A stretch of 32,512 nucleotides of DNA, from contig CALVVZ010000011.1 of NCBI GenBank assembly GCA_944364075.1, positions 1 to 32,512 of the forward strand, read 5' to 3'. The position numbers and the translations under genes are program-made. The notes beneath the pieces were generated by a model. It did not search any database. It saw nothing but the letters and a program-made list of their open reading frames with translations, and was not told where the DNA came from. Position 1 is the stretch's first letter. Each line of letters starts with the position of its first letter. The stretch is from an uncultured Clostridia bacterium (GTDB taxonomy: Bacteria > Bacillota > Clostridia > Christensenellales > Aristaeellaceae). Positions 24,024 to 32,404 of the stretch are shown here, in pieces.

Positions 24024-24737
24024 ATGGCATACCAGACGACCTTTCAGCGATATGAAATCAAATATCTGCTCACACCGCTCCAGAAAGCGCGGCTTGCAGA
24101 AAGCATGGCCTCCCACATGCAGATCGACGCCTATGGCCGCACCACGATTCGCAACCTTTATTTCGATACGGATTCATATAGATTGATTCGTCATTCCCTT
24201 GAAAAACCCGTCTACAAGGAAAAGCTTCGCATACGCAGTTATCGGCCCGTCGCCTCTGAAGATCCTGTCTTTGTAGAACTCAAAAAGAAATACCGCTCCG
24301 TGGTATATAAACGGCGTCTGGCAATTCCGGAAGCTGACGCTATGCAAAGCTTCCAAACAGGGAAAGCGCTTCCCGTTGATTCCCAGATTGCCAAGGAGAT
24401 CGAATATTTTCGCACGTACTATTGCTCCCTTCACCCCGTCGTATTCCTGAGCTATGAGCGCGAGGCCTATTATGCCCTGGACGGATCCGATTTTCGGGTT
24501 ACCCTGGACGAGCATATTTTGTACCGTCAGCAGGAGCTGTCCCTGGGAAGCGATGTCTATGGAATTCCTATTTTACCTGAGGACTGCACGTTGATGGAAG
24601 TAAAGACCTCTGGAGGAATGCCGCTGTGGATGAGCCATTTTCTCACGGAGCAGCGTGTTTTTCAAACATCCTTTTCCAAGTATGGGACGGCCTATCAACA
24701 TATGAGCCGTCTGCAAGGAGGGCTTCGCAATGCTTGA
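24024..24737 (+). CDS. VTC-domain polyphosphate polymerase-like protein
   Basis: The 237-residue protein matches the VTC domain, which in yeast Vtc4 makes polyphosphate from ATP inside a basic tunnel. Expected charged strand motifs are present: RYEIKYLL (9-16), NLYFDTDSY, KLRIRSYR, VFVELKKKY..VVYKRR, LSYEREAYY, RVTLDEHI and LMEVKTSGGMPLW. There is no SPX domain or membrane helix; the next gene could supply a membrane partner. AAGGAGG lies 7 nt before the ATG. It overlaps the DUF4956 gene by 8 bp. VTC plus DUF4956 pairs are common in Firmicutes beside secreted spore-coat-like or beta-helix proteins; polymerase activity here is inferred only. Confidence 0.9.
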   Translation: MAYQTTFQRYEIKYLLTPLQKARLAESMASHMQIDAYGRTTIRNLYFDTDSYRLIRHSLEKPVYKEKLRIRSYRPVASEDPVFVELKKKYRSVVYKRRLAIPEADAMQSFQTGKALPVDSQIAKEIEYFRTYYCSLHPVVFLSYEREAYYALDGSDFRVTLDEHILYRQQELSLGSDVYGIPILPEDCTLMEVKTSGGMPLWMSHFLTEQRVFQTSFSKYGTAYQHMSRLQGGLRNA

Positions 24738-25425
24738 GCAACTTCTGGGCGGACTATTTGATACCAGTATGACACAGGTCAATGGCTTAGGGGATTTCCT
24801 GCTGTGCATAGCTTGCGCTTTGTTTATCGGTTTGCTTCTGTCGGGGTGTTACATGTACCGCACGCGGTATACCCGGAGCTTTGTTGCCACCTTGGCGCTG
24901 CTGCCCGCTGTGGTCTGTGTGGTTATTATGATGGTAAACGGCAATGTAGGCGCAGGCGTAGCGGTAGCCGGAGCCTTCAGCCTGGTTCGATTCCGTTCCG
25001 TACCGGGTACCGCCAAGGAAATCGGCGCAATCTTTCTGGCAATGGGTACGGGGCTGATTGTGGGCATGGGATATCTGGGATATGCCATACTTTGCGCAGC
25101 AGTACTGGGCGGCGCTAGCGCGTTGTACAATCGGCTGGATTTCGGCTGTGAACGCAAGTCTGCCTTGCACAAGACCATGCACATTACCATTCCCGAAGAC
25201 CTGGACTACACCGGCGTATTTGACGGGATTCTGCGCCAGTACGCTTCGTCATACGAGCTCATACAGGTAAAAACCACCCATATGGGAAGCCTGTTCCGTT
25301 TGACTTATAACCTGACGCTTCGGGCTTCCGACCAGGAAAAGAAGCTCATCGACGAGCTCAGATGCCGCAACGGAAACCTGGAAATTTCCGTTTCCAAGCA
25401 GGAAACGGAAACCGCAGAATTATAA
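24730..25425 (+). CDS. DUF4956 membrane protein
   Basis: The 231-residue protein has three or four N-terminal membrane helices (about 20-140) with the family signature GAFSLVRFRSVPGTAKEIGAIF, then a soluble ACT-like C-terminal half (about 150-231, KTMHITIPEDLDYTGVFDGIL...). The function of the family is unknown. Its constant pairing with VTC-domain proteins suggests it forms the membrane part of a polyphosphate or surface-assembly complex (inference). AAGGAGGG precedes the ATG, which lies inside the end of the VTC gene; the beta-helix gene follows 12 bp after the stop. Confidence 0.9.
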   Translation: MLEQLLGGLFDTSMTQVNGLGDFLLCIACALFIGLLLSGCYMYRTRYTRSFVATLALLPAVVCVVIMMVNGNVGAGVAVAGAFSLVRFRSVPGTAKEIGAIFLAMGTGLIVGMGYLGYAILCAAVLGGASALYNRLDFGCERKSALHKTMHITIPEDLDYTGVFDGILRQYASSYELIQVKTTHMGSLFRLTYNLTLRASDQEKKLIDELRCRNGNLEISVSKQETETAEL

Positions 25426-25437
25426 AGGAGGCATATG

Positions 25438-27219
25438 ATGAGAAACAGAAAGCTCGTCGCATGCCTGCTGACCGCACTACTGCTGCTGGGTGCTACGCCC
25501 CTGGGCCGCGCAGCGTGGGCATCGGAAAACGGAACGCTGATAGACACAAGCGACATGTTTACAGAGCGCGACCTGGAAACGGATTACAACGAAGAGAGCT
25601 GCGACTATATTACCCTATCCGATGAAAGCATCTCCACCACCGCTTCCCATGTTGCCATCAGCGGAAGCACGATTACCATTCAGGATGAAGGCATGTATAT
25701 TCTTTCAGGCACGCTTTCGGACGGTATGGTAATCATCGACGCGGAGGACACGGATAAGATTCAATTGATACTGAACGGCGTAAATATTGTCAGCAGCACG
25801 TCCGCCGCCATTTACATCCGCGAAGCGGATAAGGTGTTCATCACGACGGCTGCCGGTACGGAAAATACGCTGTCCAACGGCGGAGTATATGAAGCCATAG
25901 ATGACAATCACATCGACGCAGTTGTTTTCTCAAAAAGCGATTTAACGCTAAACGGTACAGGCACGCTGATTGTGTATGCCCCCGAAGGGCACGGCATAGT
26001 TTCCAAAGACGACCTGGTGTGTGCCAGCGGTGCGTATGAAATTACCACAGCCAGTCATGGGCTTTCAGGAAAAGACAGCGTGCGTATTGCTGGCGGAGAG
26101 TATACCATCACGGCCGGCAAGGACGGAATCCACGCGGAAAATGCCGATGATGCGAGCCTGGGCTATCTCTATATTGCAGGGGGAACGTTCTTCATCACCG
26201 CGGATGGCGACGGTATGAGCGCAGCTTCCTATCTCCTGGTGGAGGATGGCGATTTCAGTATTCTCTCCGGTGGCGGAAGTACCAACGCTGCACAGACAAG
26301 CGCCGGAAACGATCGTTTCTTCGGCTTTCCAGGTGACGCGCAGAGTGACACCCAGGAAGACGCTGAAAGCACCAAAGGGATCAAAGCCGGCAGCGAGTTA
26401 ATGCTTTCTCAGGGCACCTTTGTGATTGATTCGGCAGACGACGCCCTGCACACCAACGGTAATCTAAGTATCTACGGCGGAACTTTCCTGATTTCCACCG
26501 GTGACGACGGCATACATGCAGATAACGCTGTGCTGATTTCTGATGGTAGCATAGACATAACCCAAAGCTATGAGGGAATTGAGGGCCTGACCATTGATAT
26601 TACGGGCGGAACCATTACGCTGGTATCCAGCGATGACGGACTCAACGCCGCAGGCGGCAGCGATAGCAGCGGCTTTGGACGCGGCAGGGATATGTTTTCA
26701 ACCACGGAAGGTGCATACATCCACATTGCCGGCGGCATCCTGTCCATTGATGCATCTGGCGACGGCATTGATTCCAATGGCGATCTTTTGATGAGTGGCG
26801 GGGAAGTTTATGTGAGCGGCCCCTCGGGAAGCGGAAATGGCGCGCTGGACTATAACGGCAGCGGAACAATCACCGGCGGCATCATCATCGCCGCAGGCGC
26901 CTCCGGCATGGCGCAAAACTTCGACGCATCCTCTACGCAGGGCGTGATGATGGTAAATATAGGGTCTGCCGCTGCTGGAAGCACCATTACCCTCAGCGAC
27001 AGCGCAGGAAATGTGCTGCTCTCCTGGCAAGCCACAAAAGCATATGCCTCGGTAGTAATCAGCTGTCCGGAAATTGTGCAGGGCGATACGTACACCCTCA
27101 CGATCAATGGCACAGCTACACAGATTGTTATGAATTCACTGGTCTTCAGTTCCGGAGGCAGGGGTAACGGCAGCGACTGGGGTGGCAGCAAAGGCGGAGG
27201 CGGACGAAACCGGCCTTGA
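25438..27219 (+). CDS. secreted beta-helix protein, Cthe_2159/DUF4353 family
   Basis: The 593-residue protein begins with a signal peptide (residues 1 to about 27, ending GRAAWA). It then consists of many short repeats of the form GxxTIxxxGDGIxA (GGEYTITAGKDGIHAEN, GGTFFITADGDGMSAAS, GGTFLISTGDDGIHADN, GGTITLVSSDDGLNAAG, GGILSIDASGDGIDSNG), typical of a right-handed parallel beta-helix. The repeated GDG/DDG turns suit calcium binding. Clostridium thermocellum Cthe_2159 of this family binds acidic pectin-like sugars. The C-terminus is Gly-rich. The second of two adjacent ATGs (25438) is chosen for ribosome-site spacing; 25435 is possible. It ends the VTC-DUF4956 operon and is likely exported to the cell surface. 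Confidence 0.88.
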   Translation: MRNRKLVACLLTALLLLGATPLGRAAWASENGTLIDTSDMFTERDLETDYNEESCDYITLSDESISTTASHVAISGSTITIQDEGMYILSGTLSDGMVIIDAEDTDKIQLILNGVNIVSSTSAAIYIREADKVFITTAAGTENTLSNGGVYEAIDDNHIDAVVFSKSDLTLNGTGTLIVYAPEGHGIVSKDDLVCASGAYEITTASHGLSGKDSVRIAGGEYTITAGKDGIHAENADDASLGYLYIAGGTFFITADGDGMSAASYLLVEDGDFSILSGGGSTNAAQTSAGNDRFFGFPGDAQSDTQEDAESTKGIKAGSELMLSQGTFVIDSADDALHTNGNLSIYGGTFLISTGDDGIHADNAVLISDGSIDITQSYEGIEGLTIDITGGTITLVSSDDGLNAAGGSDSSGFGRGRDMFSTTEGAYIHIAGGILSIDASGDGIDSNGDLLMSGGEVYVSGPSGSGNGALDYNGSGTITGGIIIAAGASGMAQNFDASSTQGVMMVNIGSAAAGSTITLSDSAGNVLLSWQATKAYASVVISCPEIVQGDTYTLTINGTATQIVMNSLVFSSGGRGNGSDWGGSKGGGGRNRP

Positions 27220-27347
27220 TACTCAGGGATAACGTTATACATATGTTTTTCCACTTTGCGGCAGCATACAGGTATGTTTTCTGTGGGCACACCCCGGATC
27301 GATATTGCGGAGCAATCCAGCGCAGGAAAAAGAGGGATACATACAAA

Positions 27348-27376
27348 TATCCGGCCAGGAAATTCCTGACCGGATC
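27348..27376. repeat. 29-bp terminator hairpin, left copy
   Basis: TATCCGG...CCGGATC with arms ATCCGGCCAGGAA/TTCCTGACCGGAT is a hairpin repeated without a mismatch at 27574-27602. The type-2 element starts at the next base. The 128 bp before it (27220-27347), after the beta-helix gene, shows no other feature. Confidence 0.88.
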
Positions 27377-27573
27377 CAGGCTGTCGAAGAAGTGGCTTAC
27401 GCCACTTCTTCGAGGCAGCAAATTCGGTCAACCAGAGGTCGCCCGAATTTGTAAGGAATTGATTTTGCAAGCAAAATCAACAACCCGCCCCGCCGGCAAA
27501 GCCGTCGGATACGAATGAAAGTCAGAGGGGCTGCGGCCCCTCCGACACCTCCCAGGGGTTTTTCGACAGTCTG
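27377..27573 (-). mobile_element. type-2 structured repeat element, copy C (inverted)
   Basis: This 197-bp element is the inverted relative of 3571-3766. Its ends (CAGGCTGTCGAAGAA and TTTTTCGACAGTCTG) are inverted repeats matching at 13 of 15 positions. It is flanked by perfect 29-bp direct repeats of the local hairpin. Relative to copy A2, the long-loop stem has changed from CAACTTCGG/CCGAAGTTG to CAAATTCGG/CCGAATTTG (27419-27427, 27443-27451), and the end stem from TCAAAAAAGTGGC to TCGAAGAAGTGGC with matching changes opposite (27384-27413). The TTGATTTTGC/GCAAAATCAA hairpin and the loop CGACCTCTGGTTG are unchanged. Confidence 0.82.
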
Positions 27574-27602
27574 TATCCGGCCAGGAAATTCCTGACCGGA
27601 TC
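27574..27602. terminator. 29-bp hairpin, right copy with T-rich tail
   Basis: Identical to 27348-27376. On the plus strand it is followed by ATCTTTTTATTTTT, making an intrinsic terminator for the beta-helix gene. It is also the first structure met by minus-strand transcripts after the DUF1653 gene. Confidence 0.82.
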
Positions 27603-27608
27603 ATCTTT

Positions 27609-27860
27609 TTATTTTTCCAACAATAATTTGCGGGCCTCGTTTTCATTCTCCGCAATATAGGTGAAGCGCTGAAAGACCTGTCCGTCGCGTTCCACGGTTT
27701 CCAACCACATGGCCGCGGGCCGTACCCACAAACCACGATTACCATAGAGCGCACGATATACCACCATATGTTCGAGTGTTTCGGAGTGCCGCGCCTCCCC
27801 CAGCAAAAGGTACAAGCCTCCCTTGAAGTGCCGGTAAACGCCCGGCTGTAATGCGCTCAT
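27609..27860 (-). CDS. DUF1653 domain protein
   Basis: The 83-residue protein is a single DUF1653 domain: [54 protein letters not shown]. The family forms a small beta-barrel-like fold and has no known function. It is often found alone or beside unrelated genes. The ATG overlaps the stop of the upstream ABC ATPase gene by 4 nt, so it is the last gene of the transporter operon. There is no signal peptide. Confidence 0.92.
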   Translation of the reverse strand: MSALQPGVYRHFKGGLYLLLGEARHSETLEHMVVYRALYGNRGLWVRPAAMWLETVERDGQVFQRFTYIAENENEARKLLLEK

Positions 27861-28582
27861 TTTAACACCTTCTGCAAAAAGTCACGGGTACGTTGCTGCT
27901 GCGGATGTTCAAAGATCTCCGCCGGTGTTCCCTCTTCCACAACCAGCCCTTCATCCATGAACAGCACGCGATCCCCCACTTCCCGTGCAAATCCCATTTC
28001 ATGGGTAACCACGACCATGGTCATACCGTCCTCCGCCAGCTGCTTCATTACGTCCAACACTTCCCCAACCATTTCCGGGTCCAGGGCGCTGGTAGGCTCG
28101 TCAAAAAGCATCACATCCGGATTCATGGCCAGCGCCCGGACAATGGCAATCCGCTGCTGCTGACCTCCGGAAAGCTGACGTGGAAATACGGTAGCTTTTT
28201 CAGACAATCCCACACGTTTGAGCAGCCGCATGGCGTTTTCTTCCGCCTCTTGCTGGCTCATGAGCTTGAGTTGCACCGGGGCCAGGGTGATATTTTTCAG
28301 GATGTTCAGGTGCGGGAAGAGATTAAACTGCTGGAATACCATCCCCATTTTTCTACGAATTCTGTTAATGTCGCATTTCGGGTCCGTAATATCTACGCCT
28401 TCAAAAAGGATGCGTCCGCCGGTTGGGCGCTCCAAGAGGTTCAGACAGCGCAGGAAGGTGGTCTTGCCGCTTCCTGATGGACCGATCACCACAACCTTTT
28501 CGCCCTGACTGATGTGCTGATCCACGCCGCGCAGCACATGCAGCTTTCCAAAATGCTTTTCCAGCTTTTCAACGGTTATCAC
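27857..28582 (-). CDS. polar amino-acid ABC transporter, ATP-binding protein
   Basis: This 241-residue GlnQ-type ATPase drives uptake of a polar amino acid. Walker A GPSGSGKT (34-41), Q-loop [10 protein letters not shown] (82-91), signature LSGGQQQR (137-144), Walker [15 protein letters not shown] and [10 protein letters not shown] are all intact. The start is GTG at 28582, 10 nt after AAGGAGG; the frame overlaps the permease gene by 14 bp. It partners the permease (28569-29354) and the binding protein (29508-30278). An ARG-box-like site at the operon promoter hints that arginine or a related amino acid is the substrate. Confidence 0.96.
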   Translation of the reverse strand: MITVEKLEKHFGKLHVLRGVDQHISQGEKVVVIGPSGSGKTTFLRCLNLLERPTGGRILFEGVDITDPKCDINRIRRKMGMVFQQFNLFPHLNILKNITLAPVQLKLMSQQEAEENAMRLLKRVGLSEKATVFPRQLSGGQQQRIAIVRALAMNPDVMLFDEPTSALDPEMVGEVLDVMKQLAEDGMTMVVVTHEMGFAREVGDRVLFMDEGLVVEEGTPAEIFEHPQQQRTRDFLQKVLK

Positions 28583-29354
28583 TTCTGCGCAGCCTCCTTT
28601 CCAGTTTACCTACCAGCTTGGTGAAAATGGATATAACCGCCAAGTACAGCAGCGCGGATACGATATACGACGTAAACGGCGAGAAGGTACGGCTGCGGAT
28701 GTAGTCTGCCGCCTTGGTCAAATCTGTCAGCGCGATATATGCCAGCACAGAGGTTTCTTTGATCAGCACGATGAATTCATTGCAAAGCGAGGGCAGCGCT
28801 GTTTTGATTGCCTGCGGCAATACAATCAGGCGCATGGTTTGCCAGCCGTTCAGTCCCAGCGAACGCCCCGCCTCCGTCTGGCCTTTATCCACCGACTGGA
28901 TTCCGCCACGGATGAGTTCCGCCACATAGGCGGCGCTGTTGAGTCCGCAAGCAATAACGCCGATGATGATCTTGTCCACATTGACCGATGCAAAAATGCC
29001 AAAGTTGATAATCAGCACCTGCAGCAGCAGCGGCGTAGAACGAATCAAATGAATATACGCGCCCGCCGGCTTGGAAAGCCAGGGCGTCCGGGAAAGCTTC
29101 ATCAGCGCCAATACGGTACCCAGAATGACGCCCACCAACGCCGCCAGAAAAGACACTTCCAGCGTCACGCCCAAGCCCTTGAGATAGTTGAGCCAACGGC
29201 CTTCCATAATGACATTGCGGTATATTTCTCCGTAGATGGTTTCCCAGAAATTTGCGGTTCCATCCATAAGCTTGGGAGATACGGCATTCCACCAGTTCTC
29301 CAGGAAGGATGCGTTTCCCGCTATGTTTTCTGCCAGAGCAGTGGCAATCAGCAA
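28569..29354 (-). CDS. polar amino-acid ABC transporter, permease
   Basis: The HisM/GlnP-type permease has about five membrane helices and the cytoplasmic coupling loop [30 protein letters not shown], which docks the ATPase. Family marks also include [23 protein letters not shown] and [19 protein letters not shown] start at 29354 (261 residues) is preferred because AAGAGGGG lies 6 nt upstream. This leaves an unusually long N-terminal stretch of about 60 residues before the first helix, so a later ATG at 29267 is possible. Two hairpins lie between the binding-protein gene and this one. Confidence 0.92.
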   Translation of the reverse strand: MLIATALAENIAGNASFLENWWNAVSPKLMDGTANFWETIYGEIYRNVIMEGRWLNYLKGLGVTLEVSFLAALVGVILGTVLALMKLSRTPWLSKPAGAYIHLIRSTPLLLQVLIINFGIFASVNVDKIIIGVIACGLNSAAYVAELIRGGIQSVDKGQTEAGRSLGLNGWQTMRLIVLPQAIKTALPSLCNEFIVLIKETSVLAYIALTDLTKAADYIRSRTFSPFTSYIVSALLYLAVISIFTKLVGKLERRLRRSDNR

Positions 29355-29414
29355 AGCATTCCCCTCTTTTCCTTGGTTGTTTCTTTCGCCTATTGATGAA
29401 AAAACGCGTGACAG

Positions 29415-29451
29415 CACAGGAGCCGGGAGCGTTGCTCCCGGCATTCCTGTG
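29415..29451 (-). terminator. second hairpin between binding protein and permease
   Basis: CACAGGA...TCCTGTG encloses GCCGGGAGC/GCTCCCGGC with a GTT loop. On the minus strand a TTTTTT run follows only after ten further bases, so termination is probably weak. Confidence 0.45.
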
Positions 29452-29463
29452 GGTTTACGCCAC

Positions 29464-29494
29464 AAAAAGGCGGACGAAATATCTTACGTCCGCC
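29464..29494 (-). terminator. partial terminator after the binding-protein gene
   Basis: On the minus strand GGCGGACG/CGTCCGCC with a 10-nt loop is followed by TTTTT. It lies 14 bp after the stop and before the permease, the usual way to make more binding protein than membrane components. Confidence 0.78.
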
Positions 29495-29507
29495 ATGAGA
29501 TTGCGCC

Positions 29508-30278
29508 TTATTCGGCAGCGGCTTCCGCATCCTCCGCCGCTTCCTCTTCCACGGGGAAATACTTCAGCAGCAGTTCATCCATGGTGCCGTCCGTATTGAT
29601 GCGCTCGATGGTAGCATTGATGGAGGCCACCAGGTCCGCATTTCCCTTCTGTACGGCAATGCCATAGAATTCATCGCCAAACTCGATGTTGTCCAATACC
29701 ACCAGGTTTTCATTGTTCATGGAAGCCACCAGATTCGCCGCCACAGGCGCATCGATAATCACGGCGTCCAGCTTGCCGCCGGCCAGCTCCATCACCGCGT
29801 CCAGCGCCTTGTTGTAGCGCATTACCTTATCCGCCGCCGTATACTCCTCCGCAGCAAAATCGCCGGTGGTGCCCTGCTGCACGCCGATAACCTTATCCTT
29901 TAGCGTTTCGCCATCGGTTACCACGCCGTCCTTGAGCACGATGCACGCCTGCTTGGCATTATAATAGGGATCGCTGAAATCCACGCTCATCTTCCGCTCG
30001 TCATTAATGGTCATACCAGCAATGGCGATGGTCGCCTTACCGGAAGCAACCGCAGGCACGATCGCATCGAAAGCCATGGACTGCACTTCCACTTCCCAGC
30101 CAAGATCCTTTGCAATTTCACGGGCGATGTCAATATCCAAACCCACGACATCTTCCCCTTCCACATACTCAAAGGGCGGAAATTCCGGGTTCGTGGCCAC
30201 AATCAGCGTTTCCGCCATGGCAGGCACAACGCAGAGCGCAAGGACCAGGGAAAGCAGCAACGCAGTAAACTTCTTCAT
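29508..30278 (-). CDS. polar amino-acid ABC transporter, substrate-binding protein
   Basis: This 256-residue family-3 binding protein captures an amino acid outside the membrane. After the signal peptide it shows TLIVATNPEFPPFEYVEGEDVVGLDIDIAREIAKDLG, AGMTINDERKMSVDFSDPYY and IGVQQGTTGD, typical ligand-pocket segments; the Arg in NDERK binds the substrate carboxylate in relatives. The signal ends in VPAMA-E, a signal peptidase I site. The only nearby Cys (in LALC) is not in a good lipobox, so normal lipid anchoring is doubtful. The tail is acidic and Ala-rich (EEEAAEDAEAAAE). AAGGAGG lies 9 nt before the ATG at 30278. The promoter at 30323-30351 is near perfect, with an ARG-box-like site upstream. 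Confidence 0.95.
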   Translation of the reverse strand: MKKFTALLLSLVLALCVVPAMAETLIVATNPEFPPFEYVEGEDVVGLDIDIAREIAKDLGWEVEVQSMAFDAIVPAVASGKATIAIAGMTINDERKMSVDFSDPYYNAKQACIVLKDGVVTDGETLKDKVIGVQQGTTGDFAAEEYTAADKVMRYNKALDAVMELAGGKLDAVIIDAPVAANLVASMNNENLVVLDNIEFGDEFYGIAVQKGNADLVASINATIERINTDGTMDELLLKYFPVEEEAAEDAEAAAE

Positions 30279-30322
30279 CTTCGTATCCTCCTTAAGCGTC
30301 TTCATTGCTTGGAATGCATTGG

Positions 30323-30351
30323 ATTATACTCCCTTTCTCGATTCCTGTCAA
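30323..30351 (-). promoter_or_regulatory. strong promoter of the ABC transporter operon
   Basis: On the minus strand a consensus -35 TTGACA (30351-30346) and a consensus -10 TATAAT (30328-30323) have a 17-bp spacer. Confidence 0.92.
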
Positions 30352-30358
30352 TACAAAA

Positions 30359-30372
30359 TGGATTTTTATGCA
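30359..30372. promoter_or_regulatory. ARG-box-like operator of the transporter operon
   Basis: On the minus strand TGCATAAAAATCCA matches 12 of 14 positions of TGAATAAAAATTCA. It ends 7 bp upstream of the -35 box. A further half-site-like TGAAT lies upstream near 30400-30413. The box resembles the one at argC (3863-3876). Confidence 0.55.
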
Positions 30373-30423
30373 TCATTTTTTACTTTTTATGCGCATATTC
30401 ATTTTGTTTTTTCCATGAAAATG

Positions 30424-30453
30424 TTGACAAACCGAGCGCTTTTGACGCATACT
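30424..30453 (+). promoter_or_regulatory. promoter of the lipid kinase gene
   Basis: A consensus -35 TTGACA (30424-30429) and a -10-like CATACT (30448-30453) have an 18-bp spacer. The predicted transcription start near 30460 leaves almost no leader for the ATG at 30467, favouring the TTG at 30494. Confidence 0.55.
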
Positions 30454-30493
30454 ATTCTATATAGCAATGGGATACACGAGAGGTGACGGAAGT

Positions 30494-31360
30494 TTGCTGA
30501 CGCTGATTGTCAATCCGACAGCCGGAAGCGGTTATGCCCGCAAGGTTGCGCCTCAGTTGCATACGGCGCTGGAAGAATGCGGTATCGACCATGAAATGGT
30601 TTATACGCAGTACCCGGGCCACGCTACGAAGCTGGCGCTGCAGGCGGCGCAACGTTCCGACTGCGAAGCCGTCCTGGCCGTTGGAGGAGATGGCACCGCC
30701 TATGAAGTTGCCTGCGGGTTGATGAACACAGGTAAAGCGCTCGGTATGATTCCTGCCGGAACCGGTAATGATTTTATCAAGACCATCGGCACACCCGCCA
30801 AGCCGTTGGCTGCACTGGCGTTTATTTTGGACCATAAGCCCCGGCCGGTAGATATCGGACGGTTAAATCAGCGCATGTTTCTCAACGTGTGCGGAACAGG
30901 TTTTGACGTCACGGTGCTGGACTATACGCAGGCTGCAAAAAAGTATGCCCGTGGACTGCTGCCTTATCTAATCGGATTGATCCGCGCCATTTTTCACTAT
31001 CAGCCCGTGCAGGTCCGCGTAAGCGCAGACGGGCATAGGATGGAGCAGGCAGTTCTGGTTTGCTCCATTGCTAATGGACGATTCATCGGCGGCGGCATTC
31101 CCATCTGCCCGGCCGCCGATCCGGGGGACGGATGGCTGGATCTGGTTACGGTGGATAACGTACCCAGGCGTCGCATTCCCCGCTACCTGCCGACGCTGCT
31201 TCTGGGACGTATCCTGCGCATTCCCGCGTCGCATCACCTGCGCTGCAAAAAAATCGTTCTGGATGCACCGGGGATGCGGCTAAATGTGGACGGTGAAATT
31301 CTCTCCATGGATCATGCAGAGTTCTCCATTTTGCCTGGGCAGCTGCTGCTGTATTGGTAA
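30494..31360 (+). CDS. diacylglycerol kinase-like lipid kinase
   Basis: The 288-residue protein belongs to the DAGK catalytic family (DgkB/YegS type), which phosphorylates diacylglycerol or related lipids at the inner membrane face. It has LIVNPTAGSGYA near the start, the nucleotide-binding AVGGDGT (62-68), IPAGTGNDF (86-94), CGTGFDV and a C-terminal strand domain with DGE before the end. The TTG start is chosen because GAGAGGTGA lies 7 nt upstream; the earlier ATG (30467) lacks a ribosome site. The role is probably recycling of diacylglycerol from cell-envelope synthesis. No clear terminator follows, and 31361-31540 shows nothing certain. Confidence 0.93.
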   Translation: MLTLIVNPTAGSGYARKVAPQLHTALEECGIDHEMVYTQYPGHATKLALQAAQRSDCEAVLAVGGDGTAYEVACGLMNTGKALGMIPAGTGNDFIKTIGTPAKPLAALAFILDHKPRPVDIGRLNQRMFLNVCGTGFDVTVLDYTQAAKKYARGLLPYLIGLIRAIFHYQPVQVRVSADGHRMEQAVLVCSIANGRFIGGGIPICPAADPGDGWLDLVTVDNVPRRRIPRYLPTLLLGRILRIPASHHLRCKKIVLDAPGMRLNVDGEILSMDHAEFSILPGQLLLYW

Positions 31361-31540
31361 ATGATGAACGGATGATGAATCTTTTCTTAAAACGGCAGGA
31401 ATTGACCGTCTTGGGCAAGAACTGCTATCCGTACAGATTTTTCAGACGATATTCCACGCCTTCCAGCGCTGGTAAAACGCTGCGCGCGGTTGAGACCCTT
31501 GCTGTCTGGGCAGCATATGCGATGAAAGGATGATTGACGT

Positions 31541-32266
31541 ATGGCAGACTTCAGCGACAAAATGAAAAAAGCATGGCTGAAAAGTATGGAAGCCATTGGG
31601 AACACAGCCGGCAACATTGCCAACAACACGCGCTACAAGGTCAACGAAATGACGTTGCTCAACCGCCGTCGGGAGATTCTCTCTGATTTCGGTGCGCGCG
31701 CCTATGACCTTTGGCAAAAGGGAGAGGCATTCCCGGAAGAGCTCGCCAAACAGCTGGAAGAGCTTAGCCAGGTAGACATTCAGCTCAACGCCCTGCGCAT
31801 GGAACGGTTGGCCGGCGTCAGCGCCCAGGATGACCAGGAAGGCCCTGCCAAAGAAGAAGGCACTGAAAAAGTCCCTGAAAACGATACCGCCGGCGAGGCG
31901 CCTGCGCAGGAAACGTCTGCCACCCCGGAAGCTACCTCCCCGCTGGCCGATAAAGCAAACCAGGCGCTGGATACCATTGGTAGCACGTTAAAGAGCGTCG
32001 GAAGCTTCTTGGGAGGCGCAATTAATTCCGTCGCAGATACCTTAGCGGGTAAAAAAGGCGCTGTTTCCGAGAAAAATCAGCAAAATGAAGACGATAACGC
32101 TGAACTTTCCCAGGAACCCACCTGTCCGGAAGACGTTGCGGAAGCCCCGGAAGAACCTGACGTGATGCCGGCACAGGACGAATCGCAGCCCCAGAAGGAA
32201 GACGCGGAGCAGGAAGACGCTTCCAAGCCCGCCGGCGAGAACCCGGATGAATATAAGGTTGAGTGA
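31541..32266 (+). CDS. hypothetical acidic protein with N-terminal helical region
   Basis: I do not recognise this 241-residue protein. Residues 1 to about 95 look like two or three amphipathic helices with Arg/Lys and Leu heptad spacing (NTRYKVNEMTLLNRRREILSDFGARAYDLWQKGEAFPEELAKQLEEL), likely a short coiled coil. Residues about 95-130 are low-complexity (Glu, Pro, Ala, Thr). A second amphipathic stretch (about 132-170, LADKANQALDTIGSTLKSVGSFLGGAINSVADTLAG) is followed by a strongly acidic tail. There is no signal peptide or clear membrane helix. The helices could sit on the membrane surface. A weak AAGGA site precedes the ATG. A terminator at 32405 follows. Confidence 0.72.
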   Translation: MADFSDKMKKAWLKSMEAIGNTAGNIANNTRYKVNEMTLLNRRREILSDFGARAYDLWQKGEAFPEELAKQLEELSQVDIQLNALRMERLAGVSAQDDQEGPAKEEGTEKVPENDTAGEAPAQETSATPEATSPLADKANQALDTIGSTLKSVGSFLGGAINSVADTLAGKKGAVSEKNQQNEDDNAELSQEPTCPEDVAEAPEEPDVMPAQDESQPQKEDAEQEDASKPAGENPDEYKVE

Positions 32267-32404
32267 CGTATCCATCCGCAAAGCGCCACAAGGATCAAAC
32301 TACGGCACCATTCAAAATAGCTGTACAGCCTCGCACGGCGGCTCTTAGCATATCAAAGTCTTAGTAGCATGAAACGTTTCCAAGAAATTGCGAATCATAC
32401 ATCA

